Positions 16,891-24,658 of a DNA stretch of 41,228 nt are shown here, piece after piece (positions within the stretch are counted from its first letter, which is position 1; every line of letters starts with the position of its first letter). The position numbers were made by a program, and so were the translations under genes. Below the pieces are notes generated by a model. It had not been told where the DNA came from. It was given only the letters and a program-made list of their open reading frames with translations, and did no database searches. The DNA is taken from NCBI GenBank assembly GCA_038124905.1, contig JAYPCW010000003.1, positions 1 through 41,228 on the forward strand. The letters are read 5' to 3'. The stretch comes from ATZT02 sp038124905 (GTDB lineage: Bacteria > Actinomycetota > Actinomycetes > S36-B12 > UBA5976).

Positions 16891-16961
16891 ATAAGTGATA
16901 CTATAAGGGTCTAATATTCAAGCCTATATATTCAGCTACGCTTTGCACTAGGGGGATTTAT

Positions 16962-17582
16962 TTGCTGCGCACAGTTGCACCTGAAATGCACCAAACAAAA
17001 AAAGCACTACTGGACACTGTTTTACAACTTTTAGAATCAAAACCAGCAGATCAAATTGCCATTGATGAAGTCTTGCAAGTATCAGGAATTTCAAAAGGTT
17101 CGCTCTACCATCACTATGAAGATTATCCAGATTTAGTTGAAGATGCTTTAGTGTTTCGCTATGCAAGATATGTTGATTTGAGCATGGATTTAATGGGGCC
17201 CATTTTAAGTGAGCCAAAGAATAAATCAGAATTTTTTGAATCATTAAAAGTTTTAACTAGGAAAACCCAATCTGATAAAAATGCTCGAAACCGGCAAGAG
17301 CGCGCAGAATTACTTGGACAAGCAGGACACAACGAAAGACTGAAACGAAAACTTGGATCTGAACAACAACGCCTTACTGACGAGTTAAACTCATACATGC
17401 AACTTGCGGTAGACAAAGGATTTTTTGATGAATCTCTTGACACAGAGGCAGCAGCGCTGTTTATTCAGACATATACACTCGGTTTAATTCTAAATGACAT
17501 TGCCGAATTTCCTTTAGAGAAAGAACGTTGGAACGAACATATTGACCGCGTGCTAAGTATGGCGTTCATATCAAAAAGTTAA
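16962..17582 (+). CDS. TetR-family transcriptional regulator of the kyn module
   Basis: A 206-residue one-component regulator. The N-terminal helix-turn-helix spans about 10-55: KKALLDTVLQLLESKP, IDEVLQVSGISKGSLYHHYE, then DLVEDALVFRY. The remaining helices form the ligand and dimer domain. The TTG start is supported by GGGGG 6 nt upstream. One nucleotide separates its stop from the kynA ATG, so it is co-transcribed with kynA and faces kynU. By context it likely represses both transcripts and is relieved by kynurenine or another tryptophan metabolite; that ligand is inference. Confidence 0.88.
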   Translation: MLRTVAPEMHQTKKALLDTVLQLLESKPADQIAIDEVLQVSGISKGSLYHHYEDYPDLVEDALVFRYARYVDLSMDLMGPILSEPKNKSEFFESLKVLTRKTQSDKNARNRQERAELLGQAGHNERLKRKLGSEQQRLTDELNSYMQLAVDKGFFDESLDTEAAALFIQTYTLGLILNDIAEFPLEKERWNEHIDRVLSMAFISKS

Positions 17583-17583
17583 T

Positions 17584-18387
17584 ATGGAAAATCTTGATAC
17601 CTCGAAAGCTGTTACCTATAGTAATTACTTAAGAGTTTCGGAGCTCTTAAACCTTCAAATCCCTCTTTCCGATGGCCCGGAACACGATGAATTGTTATTT
17701 ATTGTGATACATCAAACTTACGAATTATGGTTTAAGCAATTAATTCATGAATTTGATCGGGTATTTTTACTTATGAAAAATTTAGATTTATATGCGACTC
17801 TGGCTACTTTAAGCAGAATTCGTACAATTTACAAAACTTTAGTTGCTCAGATTGACATTTTAGAAACTATGACACCTGTGCAATTCAATACCTTCAGATC
17901 TAGACTGGAATCTGCCAGCGGCTTTCAATCTGCCCAATTTAGAGAAGTTGAGGTAATACTGGGTAGGCGTGATCGTCAGGCAATTAGTCACTTACCGCAA
18001 AATGAGCAAATAACTTTGAGAATTAGCGATCGAATGAAACGGCCCAGCGTTTGGGATGCAACGTTAAATTTTCTATCTAGAAAAAATTTTAAGGTACCAA
18101 GTGAAATACTAAATCGAAATGTTTCTGAACCCTATGTTCCAAACGAAAAAATAGAAATTGTCCTAGAAGAAATTTATAAAAATAATCCTGACGTTGCCTT
18201 GCTGTTTGAAAAGCTAATAGATATTGACGAAGGCCAACAAGAGTGGCGTTATCGACACGTAAAAATGGTAGAAAGAACCATTGGGAGAAAATCTGGCACC
18301 GGCGGATCAAGCGGAGCAAAATATTTATCCAGCACGCTATTTAATCCAATGTTTCCAGAACTATGGCAAGTGAGAAGTCGACTTTAA
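17584..18387 (+). CDS. kynA: tryptophan 2,3-dioxygenase
   Basis: A 267-residue heme dioxygenase opening the indole ring of L-tryptophan to N-formylkynurenine. Signatures: NYLRVSELLNLQ; DELLFIVIHQTYELWFKQL with the distal His at residue 43; FNTFRSRLESASGFQSAQFRE; and YRHVKMVERTIG carrying the axial heme ligand His225, followed by GTGGSSGAKYL. All key residues are intact and length is normal. It is coupled to tetR (1-nt gap). Its TAA directly abuts the TAA of the convergent DoxX-like gene. A heme requirement here is notable given the incomplete-looking hem locus at 1156-3438. Confidence 0.95.
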   Translation: MENLDTSKAVTYSNYLRVSELLNLQIPLSDGPEHDELLFIVIHQTYELWFKQLIHEFDRVFLLMKNLDLYATLATLSRIRTIYKTLVAQIDILETMTPVQFNTFRSRLESASGFQSAQFREVEVILGRRDRQAISHLPQNEQITLRISDRMKRPSVWDATLNFLSRKNFKVPSEILNRNVSEPYVPNEKIEIVLEEIYKNNPDVALLFEKLIDIDEGQQEWRYRHVKMVERTIGRKSGTGGSSGAKYLSSTLFNPMFPELWQVRSRL

Positions 18388-18831
18388 TTATTTCGAGTAT
18401 TTTTTAGGTACTACTGCCAAGGCATAAACCACCCACATCGCTAGATAAGCGGGGTTAGAGGCATAGAAATACGGTCGAACTTGCCAGGTGGCAACTAGCC
18501 ATAAAGTTAGGCTTAAAAAAATTCCAGCGGTAGCAGCAAGAAACTTAGCCCTGCCAATCAGTGTTAAAAAGCCAATAGTTAATTCAATTAAAATTATCAA
18601 AATACCAAACAAGACAGAATTGTCGATCACAATTGATAAATATGAGCTAACTGGAGAAATTTGACTAAATGCTTCAACCTGAGCCCTCAACGAAGTTGGT
18701 TCTTCAGGTTGTAAAAAGCCCTCATCTAAAATTTTATAAATTCCGGCATAAAGGAAGGTCCCACCAAGAAAAAGTCTTAAGGCTCGAATTGCTGGGATTT
18801 GCCTTTTATAAGAACTTAAAAGCGAGCTAAT
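18388..18831 (-). CDS. DoxX/MauE-like membrane protein, apparent AUU start
   Basis: A 147-residue integral membrane protein with about four hydrophobic segments, of the DoxX/MauE type found in membrane redox systems. The conserved N-terminal part reads RALRLFLGGTFLYAGIYKIL then DEGFLQPEEPTS, typical of the first helix and loop. No ATG, GTG or TTG exists between the ROK stop and this helix; the only conventional start (TTG at 18690) would delete about 47 residues including helix 1. An ATT at 18831 sits 6 nt after GGGAGG, so an AUU start is proposed. It is in the same frame as the upstream ROK gene, whose TAA lies 21 nt before, so stop readthrough is an alternative. Function is not known. Confidence 0.72.
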   Translation of the reverse strand: MSSLLSSYKRQIPAIRALRLFLGGTFLYAGIYKILDEGFLQPEEPTSLRAQVEAFSQISPVSSYLSIVIDNSVLFGILIILIELTIGFLTLIGRAKFLAATAGIFLSLTLWLVATWQVRPYFYASNPAYLAMWVVYALAVVPKKYSK

Positions 18832-18852
18832 TTTTAACCTCCCAGGAATTAG

Positions 18853-19743
18853 TTAGGAGTTTAGCAGTGGCAAAACGGCTCCGGTAAGTGTTGCCGCTGC
18901 CATTAATTTACTTGGTTTAATTTGAATCTGATCTTGTGGGAACACGTGACTTCTTGCTTTTACTTTTTCAGCAACTTCGTCTACTAGTTTTGGGTACGCC
19001 AAAACTAGGCCACCACCCAAAACCACTATTTCAGGCGCATACAACACCAAAGCGTTAATGATCCCGATCGTTAACCAGTCTTCATAATTATCTAAGGCTT
19101 CTCTGGCACTTGAGTTGACTTTATTTAAAGAGGCAACGACTTCTGCAAAATTTTTAGCTCCAGATTCTTTTAGGATGGCACTTTGACAAACGCGGGTTTC
19201 CAAACAACCAGTTTGACCGCAAACGCAATAAATTCCATTGGGTTCGACAATCATGTGGCCAACTTCGCCGGCAAATCCATTACCTCCGGAATAGACCTCT
19301 CCCTCTACAACTAACGCCGCTCCAACTGCAGTGCCTAATGCCATTCCTAAAGTGATTCGCTTCTTTTTTCCGGCACCATAAAGTGCCTCAGCTAAGGCAA
19401 AAGAGTTAGCGTCATTTTCTAGGTGGCAAGAAAGTCCGGTACGAGATTCGATCTCTTTAGTAATAGAAACACCAGACCAATCGGCAGGCAAGTTTCCTGC
19501 GTAATTTACGCTTCCTGATTTAGTATCAACTAGGCCGGCAGTTGCGATTCCTACGCCATTAATTTCGGGGTGAAGTTGACGGTACTCCTGAATTTGATCA
19601 CAAATTGCATCAAAGATTTTTCCAGCAGAACTGTTGGGAGTAGGAATTCGTTCAATCTTTGAAGGTTTAGCTGTATCATCAATAATCTCAATTACCGAAG
19701 TTTTAATGCTACTTCCGCCAACATCGACCCCGACAAATTTCAC
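18853..19743 (-). CDS. ROK-family sugar kinase
   Basis: A 296-residue sugar kinase. It begins with the phosphate-binding VGVDVGGSSIKTSV, contains the catalytic region ENDANSFALAEAL near 115-127, and the ROK zinc signature GHMIVEPNGIYCVCGQTGC, with H and three C ligands. Family members phosphorylate glucose, N-acetylglucosamine or N-acetylmannosamine. Context (NagA and NagB-II-like genes in the same run) favours N-acetylglucosamine kinase; a 2-keto-3-deoxygluconate kinase role is a less supported alternative. It follows the RidA gene by 5 nt. Confidence 0.9.
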   Translation of the reverse strand: MKFVGVDVGGSSIKTSVIEIIDDTAKPSKIERIPTPNSSAGKIFDAICDQIQEYRQLHPEINGVGIATAGLVDTKSGSVNYAGNLPADWSGVSITKEIESRTGLSCHLENDANSFALAEALYGAGKKKRITLGMALGTAVGAALVVEGEVYSGGNGFAGEVGHMIVEPNGIYCVCGQTGCLETRVCQSAILKESGAKNFAEVVASLNKVNSSAREALDNYEDWLTIGIINALVLYAPEIVVLGGGLVLAYPKLVDEVAEKVKARSHVFPQDQIQIKPSKLMAAATLTGAVLPLLNS

Positions 19744-19748
19744 AGAAG

Positions 19749-20135
19749 TTAGTCTTTATCAATAACTGCTACCACGTCAATTTCGACCAAGATGTTATAA
19801 AGATCTGAGCCAACTGTGGTGCGAGCAGGATATGGTTCAACGAAATATTCGCGATAAACCTTGTCATATTCTGCAAAATCTTCTAGCAAATTTTGTAGAT
19901 GTGACGTTACCTTCACCACATGAGAGAAATCAAGACCTCGTTCTGCCAAAACAGCCTTGATGTTGTCCAAAACTTGTCTTGTTTGTTCTGCAACATTAGA
20001 GCCCACAACTTCACCAGTGGTAGGTGACATTGGGCCGAAACCTGCGGTATATAAAAATCCATTAGCTTCAATGGCATGTGAATAAGATCCGCCTGGTTTT
20101 GCTGCATTTGACGACATAATTTGTTTTCTGCTCAT
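19749..20135 (-). CDS. RidA-family enamine/imine deaminase
   Basis: A 128-residue member of the YjgF/YER057c/UK114 family, which hydrolyses reactive enamine/imine intermediates released by PLP dehydratases. Conserved features are YSHAIEANGFLYTAG near the N-terminus, the central QTRQVLDNIKAVL, and the catalytic-arginine segment YPARTTVGSDL followed by VEIDVVAV. ATG at 20135 has GGAGAG 3-8 nt upstream. It lies directly downstream of a D-serine-dehydratase-like PLP enzyme; that pairing is chemically sensible because such a lyase generates exactly the kind of enamine RidA removes. Confidence 0.92.
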   Translation of the reverse strand: MSRKQIMSSNAAKPGGSYSHAIEANGFLYTAGFGPMSPTTGEVVGSNVAEQTRQVLDNIKAVLAERGLDFSHVVKVTSHLQNLLEDFAEYDKVYREYFVEPYPARTTVGSDLYNILVEIDVVAVIDKD

Positions 20136-20144
20136 TACTCTCCT

Positions 20145-21368
20145 TTAAAAGTAAGTCAGATATAAATCTAATATCTGATAATCATCGCTAACCACTGGGA
20201 TCAATGGCCACTTATCAAAAGTGGTGCAGGGATGCGAAATACCAAATGCAACCAAGTCACCCACCTTCAATTCTTGGTTTTCAGTCTCAAGATAAATATG
20301 TTGATCATTGGTATTTAGAACTTTTCCAGTTAACTCTTTAATCGGTCCCGAATCTGCCTTGAACTTTAGAGCAAAGGGTAAATCGATATCTACAGAAATA
20401 TCTCGCTTGCCGCCATTGATGATCGCTAAATTGCTTTCTGGCCGAGAATTTACGATTGACCATACTTCAAGAGCTGGTAAAAAAAATGCGTCTGAATTTT
20501 GAGCAAAAGGATAAACTTCTGCATAAAATCCATGATCATGCGTGACGTATCCACCGCTTCTTAAAATTACTTTATACTCATCATCTTGAGTTAAGGGTTC
20601 TAATTCATCAACCACTAAATCAAAAAAAGCGCTGCCTCCAGCACTGACCAAAAAGGGTGTTTTCTCTTTCGGCTTTACTGATTGCGCAAAGCTAACAAGT
20701 AATTTCAAAAAATCCCTTACTTTATTTACGGAATCCGCAGATCGATCCTTGCCAAAAGTTCCTTCATAGCCAGAAACTCCTGCAAATGTCATATTCTTTG
20801 CGACAAGAATTTTTTCTACTAACTGATTAGCAACTGCTAAATCTCTAACGCCTGTTCTACCGTGGGATTTTCCGAGTTCCAGCAAAATATTAACTGGCTT
20901 CGTGGCACTTTTTTCTACAATTTCAAAACCAATTAATGAGTCTATGTAGAAATAAATTTCTGCTTCTTGCTCGCTTAGGTACTTAATTGAAGATGGATTA
21001 ACCACTTCATTGGCAATTATTATTTTGTCAAATCCGAACTCTAGAAAAGTTCTTGCTTGAGAAGCATTTGCCACCGTTACGCCCCATGAGCCATTTTCAA
21101 TTTGACGTTTAGCCAATTGTGGCGACATGTGAGTTTTGACATGTGGTGAGAGCAAAACATTGTGCTTCTTGCAAAAAGCGTCCATGGTTTTTAGATTTTG
21201 CTCTAGTGCGCTATCTAACATGATTGCTTGAGGCCACTGATAGCCGTCTAAAAATAAATTTTTTGATTGCTTTAAGTACTCTTCAATTGAAAGTCCCAAG
21301 GCACTTTCTGGCAAACCCCGAAACTTCCAACTTAATTTAGTGTTTTCAATCTCAGCAAAATTAAACAT
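20145..21368 (-). CDS. fold-type III PLP enzyme, D-serine dehydratase / D-threonine aldolase-like
   Basis: A 407-residue protein with an alanine-racemase-type N-terminal barrel and a D-serine-dehydratase-like C-terminal domain. The PLP lysine is in LLSPHVKTHMSPQLAKRQ at about residues 72-89; SAGGSAFFD lies in the barrel; and the C-terminal zinc pair is in FGISHPCTTFDKWPLIPVV. Known relatives eliminate ammonia from D-serine or cleave D-threonine, and some act on D-glucosaminate-like hydroxy-D-amino acids. Its ATG overlaps the SMP-30 stop by 8 nt and it is followed by RidA, which supports an elimination (ammonia-lyase) reaction over an aldolase reaction. The exact substrate is inference. Confidence 0.86.
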   Translation of the reverse strand: MFNFAEIENTKLSWKFRGLPESALGLSIEEYLKQSKNLFLDGYQWPQAIMLDSALEQNLKTMDAFCKKHNVLLSPHVKTHMSPQLAKRQIENGSWGVTVANASQARTFLEFGFDKIIIANEVVNPSSIKYLSEQEAEIYFYIDSLIGFEIVEKSATKPVNILLELGKSHGRTGVRDLAVANQLVEKILVAKNMTFAGVSGYEGTFGKDRSADSVNKVRDFLKLLVSFAQSVKPKEKTPFLVSAGGSAFFDLVVDELEPLTQDDEYKVILRSGGYVTHDHGFYAEVYPFAQNSDAFFLPALEVWSIVNSRPESNLAIINGGKRDISVDIDLPFALKFKADSGPIKELTGKVLNTNDQHIYLETENQELKVGDLVAFGISHPCTTFDKWPLIPVVSDDYQILDLYLTYF

Positions 21369-22263
21369 TTGCCACCCTGGGGAATGCTAAGTGACCGCGA
21401 GCATTTAACTTTATTTTGTAAAGTGAAGAACTTGCCGCTATGTACAAAGTAGATAAATCTTTACCCCCAAATGTACAGTTACCTGGGATTTCACCAGTTG
21501 CGATAAAACCAAGATCGTTGCCATCAGGATCAATTATGTAGACTCCAGCTTTTTCGCCCTCTCCCCCTGTTACATACAAATTTCCTTCGGTATCCAAAAC
21601 CATTCCATCCATACCGTAACCATCTTTAAAATCTAAAAGTGTTCGGCTCCACTTCCATTCGGTTCCTTGAAGCACGTATTCTTCTAAAGTTCTTTTACCC
21701 CCGGGCTTAGGGTTGTGGTCAACTAAATAAAGTTTTTTATTGTCTTGTGAAATTAAGATCCCATTGGGGTACTGTAAGTCTGAAATTACTCTCGTAATTT
21801 GTAAGTCTGTGTCAATTTTATACACCGCCATACAGTCCTGCTCAATATCTTCGTCATATCCATATCGTGGATCAGTGAAATAGATGTTTCCTGCTTCATC
21901 AAAACATAAATCATTTGGGCCATTTAATTTCTTGCCTTGATATGAGGTTGCTAAATCAACAACTTCTCCATTTTTTTCATATCTTCTCACTGCGTGAGCG
22001 CCACCTTTTTCAGAAGATTCATATTTTTTTCCATCACAGCATGTGACTAACCTGCCTTGGTGGTCAAAGTTCATTCCGTTTGCATGTCCAGATTCAGCTG
22101 TCCAAATTTTTGTAGTGTTATCAAATTCGTTGTAAACATAAATTATATTTTCAGAGCAATCAGAAAAAAATACATTTCCTTTATCGTCCGCTGCTGGGCC
22201 TTCCGTAAAAACCCCTTGTGAAAAGACTCGCTCTAGCTTTTCACCATCAATGAAAATGCTCAT
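21361..22263 (-). CDS. SMP-30/gluconolactonase-family lactonase
   Basis: A 300-residue six-bladed beta-propeller. The metal-site residues expected for the family are visible: Glu in FTEGPAADDKGNVFF near the N-terminus, Asn in NGPNDLCFDEAGNIYFTDPR and in YPNGILIS, and Asp in GYGMDGMVLDTEGN. Relatives hydrolyse aldonolactones to aldonic acids. The start overlaps the deacylase stop as ATGA and the stop overlaps the next gene, so the lactonase is tightly built into the operon between deacylase and ammonia lyase. A predicted substrate is an N-acetylglucosaminolactone (inference from context). Confidence 0.88.
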   Translation of the reverse strand: MSIFIDGEKLERVFSQGVFTEGPAADDKGNVFFSDCSENIIYVYNEFDNTTKIWTAESGHANGMNFDHQGRLVTCCDGKKYESSEKGGAHAVRRYEKNGEVVDLATSYQGKKLNGPNDLCFDEAGNIYFTDPRYGYDEDIEQDCMAVYKIDTDLQITRVISDLQYPNGILISQDNKKLYLVDHNPKPGGKRTLEEYVLQGTEWKWSRTLLDFKDGYGMDGMVLDTEGNLYVTGGEGEKAGVYIIDPDGNDLGFIATGEIPGNCTFGGKDLSTLYIAASSSLYKIKLNARGHLAFPRVANV

Positions 22264-23870
22264 GCCTTACTCCAAAATTTGGGGTTCCGAACTGATCGCC
22301 CTGCTACTAAATCGGTGCGTTTACGGTTTTTAATAACATACTCACCCGCTATAAAAACGTGTTCGATGCCTTCTGATTGTTCTCGCGGTTTTTCATAAGT
22401 CGCTCTATCTACTACCGTGTTTGGGTCAAACAAGACTAAGTCTGCTATCTGGCCTGGCTTTACAAATCCTCTATCCTTCAAGCCAATTCGAGTCGCCGGC
22501 CTTCCAGTCATGCGAGCGACCGCCCCTTCCAGCGAAATTACTTTTTCATCTCTGGCATAAACGCCAAGAATTCGCGTAAAACAACCCCATGCTCTTGGAT
22601 GTGGTCTCTTGCCAAACAAAATCCCATCGCTTCCAATCATGTGCTTTTCGTGCTGCATAATTGCGCGAACATTTTCTTCATTACCGGCAAATATCACGCA
22701 AGAAGCTTCAAAATCTTCATCAACAATTAAATCTAGATAAGCTTCAGCGACATCTTTATTCACATTTTTTGCGTATTGCTCTAAATTCATTCCTATCGAA
22801 TTATTGTTACTCGGTCGATTGACATGCGCAATAATCACTGCTGACCAATTAACCGGAGCTCCTTGGTTTCCATCAGTGCCAACGACTTTTAATTCATGAA
22901 TCAGCTTTGCTCTTGCATCGGAATTTTCTATTCGGTCTTTTGCCTTTTTCAGCCCACCTTCATTAATCCACGAAGGTAAAAAGGCATGTAGATAAGTCAT
23001 TCCCGCTAAATAAGGATAACTATCTAATGACACATCAATATTGTTAATTTTGGCTTGGGCTAATTTGTCCAGTAATAAATTAGCTCTGCCCCAAAATTTT
23101 GGAGCACTCAAGTGGCAATGAGTCAAATGCAATGGGCAATCAGATTTTTTTGATATATCTAGACACTCATCAACTGCATCTAAGAATCCCAAACCATAAT
23201 TTCTATGATGTGGTGCGTAGTAACCACCATGATGGGCAACCGTCTTACACAATTCAACCAATTCGTCATCATGTGCATAAATTGCTGGAGTGTAAGTGAG
23301 GCCAGCTGACATTCCTACAGCTCCTTCTTTCATGCTTATTTCAGTAATCGTTTTCATTTCATTTAGTTCGTTTTCAGTGGCATAGCGAGCTGCTCCACCC
23401 ATAACTAACATTCGCAATGTGCCGTGCGGTAACAACATCGCAACATTAAGTGCCGAACCTTGGTCGATTTTGTCTAGATATTCCCCAATGCTTGAAAAAT
23501 CTAATTTTGACAGCTCAGGCTTTCCATTCCAACCAGCAAGTTGTTGAGCTAATTCCGCTTTGGTTTCTGGATTAACTGGCGCATAACTCAAGCCATCTTG
23601 ACCGACTACTTCTAGAGTTACCCCTTGAGTAGTTTTGGCTAAATGTTCTTTATCTTGCAGAACAGCAAGATCTGAGTGGGAATGCATATCTATAAACCCA
23701 GAAGAAACTGCCAATCCAGTCGCTTCAATTTGTTCACCTAGCGAGTTTGATTTACCAGGAGGAGTGATTTCTTGAATACGTCCCTGATGAACCACGACAT
23801 CACCGTTGTAACCTGGTTCCCCAGTTCCATCAACTACTAAAGCGTTTTTTATTACAAACGAATTAGAAAT
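22260..23870 (-). CDS. N-acyl-D-amino-acid deacylase family amidohydrolase, apparent AUU start
   Basis: A 536-residue metal-dependent amidohydrolase. The metal motif SGFIDMHSHSD, the segment GVTLEVVGQDGLSYAPV, HHRNYG, THCHLSAPKFWGR and SDGILFGKRPHPRAWG follow the D-aminoacylase family in order, and the end carries the typical PGQIADLVLFDPNTV. The N-terminal strand FVIKNALVVDGTGEPGYNG, expected in this family, lies upstream of the first GTG (23795). No ATG, GTG or TTG is available ahead of it, but ATT at 23870 follows AGGGA by 5-6 nt, 2 nt after the SDR stop. The enzyme should deacylate an N-acyl D-amino acid or an N-acetyl-D-glucosaminate-like compound. Confidence 0.85.
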   Translation of the reverse strand: MSNSFVIKNALVVDGTGEPGYNGDVVVHQGRIQEITPPGKSNSLGEQIEATGLAVSSGFIDMHSHSDLAVLQDKEHLAKTTQGVTLEVVGQDGLSYAPVNPETKAELAQQLAGWNGKPELSKLDFSSIGEYLDKIDQGSALNVAMLLPHGTLRMLVMGGAARYATENELNEMKTITEISMKEGAVGMSAGLTYTPAIYAHDDELVELCKTVAHHGGYYAPHHRNYGLGFLDAVDECLDISKKSDCPLHLTHCHLSAPKFWGRANLLLDKLAQAKINNIDVSLDSYPYLAGMTYLHAFLPSWINEGGLKKAKDRIENSDARAKLIHELKVVGTDGNQGAPVNWSAVIIAHVNRPSNNNSIGMNLEQYAKNVNKDVAEAYLDLIVDEDFEASCVIFAGNEENVRAIMQHEKHMIGSDGILFGKRPHPRAWGCFTRILGVYARDEKVISLEGAVARMTGRPATRIGLKDRGFVKPGQIADLVLFDPNTVVDRATYEKPREQSEGIEHVFIAGEYVIKNRKRTDLVAGRSVRNPKFWSKA

Positions 23871-23872
23871 TT

Positions 23873-24655
23873 TTATCCCTGTGCCTCTATCACTCTAAAC
23901 ATCGGCGCTGGTCCGGCAAGCAATCCGCCATCTATTACTACTTCGGTGCCACTCATCCAACCTGATTCATCAGAAGCTAAAAATAAAACTACATTTGCTA
24001 CATCTTGCGGGGTTCCCACTCTACCCATTGGGTACCAAGCCTTTAAGTCTTCAAAAACTTGTGGATTCCTTTTAGCTCGCTCACTCCAAATCTCAGTAGC
24101 GATTGTTCCTGGAATAACTGTGTTAGAGCGAATACCGTCTTTGCCATACCTAGTTGTAATGGTTCTGGCAAAAGCTAAAACACCAGCTTTAGCAATGGAA
24201 TAAACATCTGAGCCATACATTCCCTTAGCATTCACGGTAGCAATGTTTATGATGTTGCCTTTTTTCTTAGCAATCATGTCTGGCATAACTGCCGTGGTGC
24301 ACAAAAAAGCGCCATTAAGAACTACCGTCATGGTGCGATCAAATTCATTTATGTCAGTGCCAAGCAGATCTTCAGTCTTTGGCAGATATGTCGCATTATT
24401 AACAAGCACATCTACCACGCCAAGGTCATTTTTTATTTGGGTAAAAACATTTTTTACATCTTCAGGTATAGAAATGTCTAGTTTGTAAGCTTTTGCGCCT
24501 GGTATTTCTGCAGCAGCTGCTTTGGCGCCCGCTTCGTCCAAATCAACGAGTGCAACCTTGGCGCCGCTCGCACCAAAGTCTTTTGACATTTGTTTGCCAA
24601 TTCCACGACCAGCTCCAGTGACTACAACAACTTTATTTTCTAGACTCTTATACAT
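23873..24655 (-). CDS. SDR-family NAD(P)-dependent oxidoreductase
   Basis: A 260-residue classical short-chain dehydrogenase. Cofactor motif VTGAGRGIGKQMSKDFG near residue 12, DVLVNNA near 86, catalytic YSIAK in DVYSIAKAGVLAFA near 155, and a C-terminal SGTEVVIDGGLLAGP. Asp in LVDLDEAG after the second strand suggests NAD+ preference. It lies 3 nt after the permease and 2 nt before the deacylase start. As the only dehydrogenase in the run, it could oxidise a sugar at C1 to a lactone for the SMP-30 protein; the substrate is not shown by sequence. Confidence 0.9.
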   Translation of the reverse strand: MYKSLENKVVVVTGAGRGIGKQMSKDFGASGAKVALVDLDEAGAKAAAAEIPGAKAYKLDISIPEDVKNVFTQIKNDLGVVDVLVNNATYLPKTEDLLGTDINEFDRTMTVVLNGAFLCTTAVMPDMIAKKKGNIINIATVNAKGMYGSDVYSIAKAGVLAFARTITTRYGKDGIRSNTVIPGTIATEIWSERAKRNPQVFEDLKAWYPMGRVGTPQDVANVVLFLASDESGWMSGTEVVIDGGLLAGPAPMFRVIEAQG

Positions 24656-24658
24656 TAA

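Noticed and set aside
16948..17244. 98-aa minus-strand ORF in tetR
   Set aside because: Antisense of the helix-turn-helix region of the TetR gene, composition typical of a shadow frame.
18388..18690. DoxX-like gene starting at TTG 18690 (100 aa)
   Set aside because: This would cut off the first membrane helix and loop, which are plainly encoded upstream in the same frame.
22260..23795. Deacylase gene starting at GTG 23795 (511 aa)
   Set aside because: The conserved N-terminal strand and DGTGEPG turn lie upstream in frame, so this start is too short.
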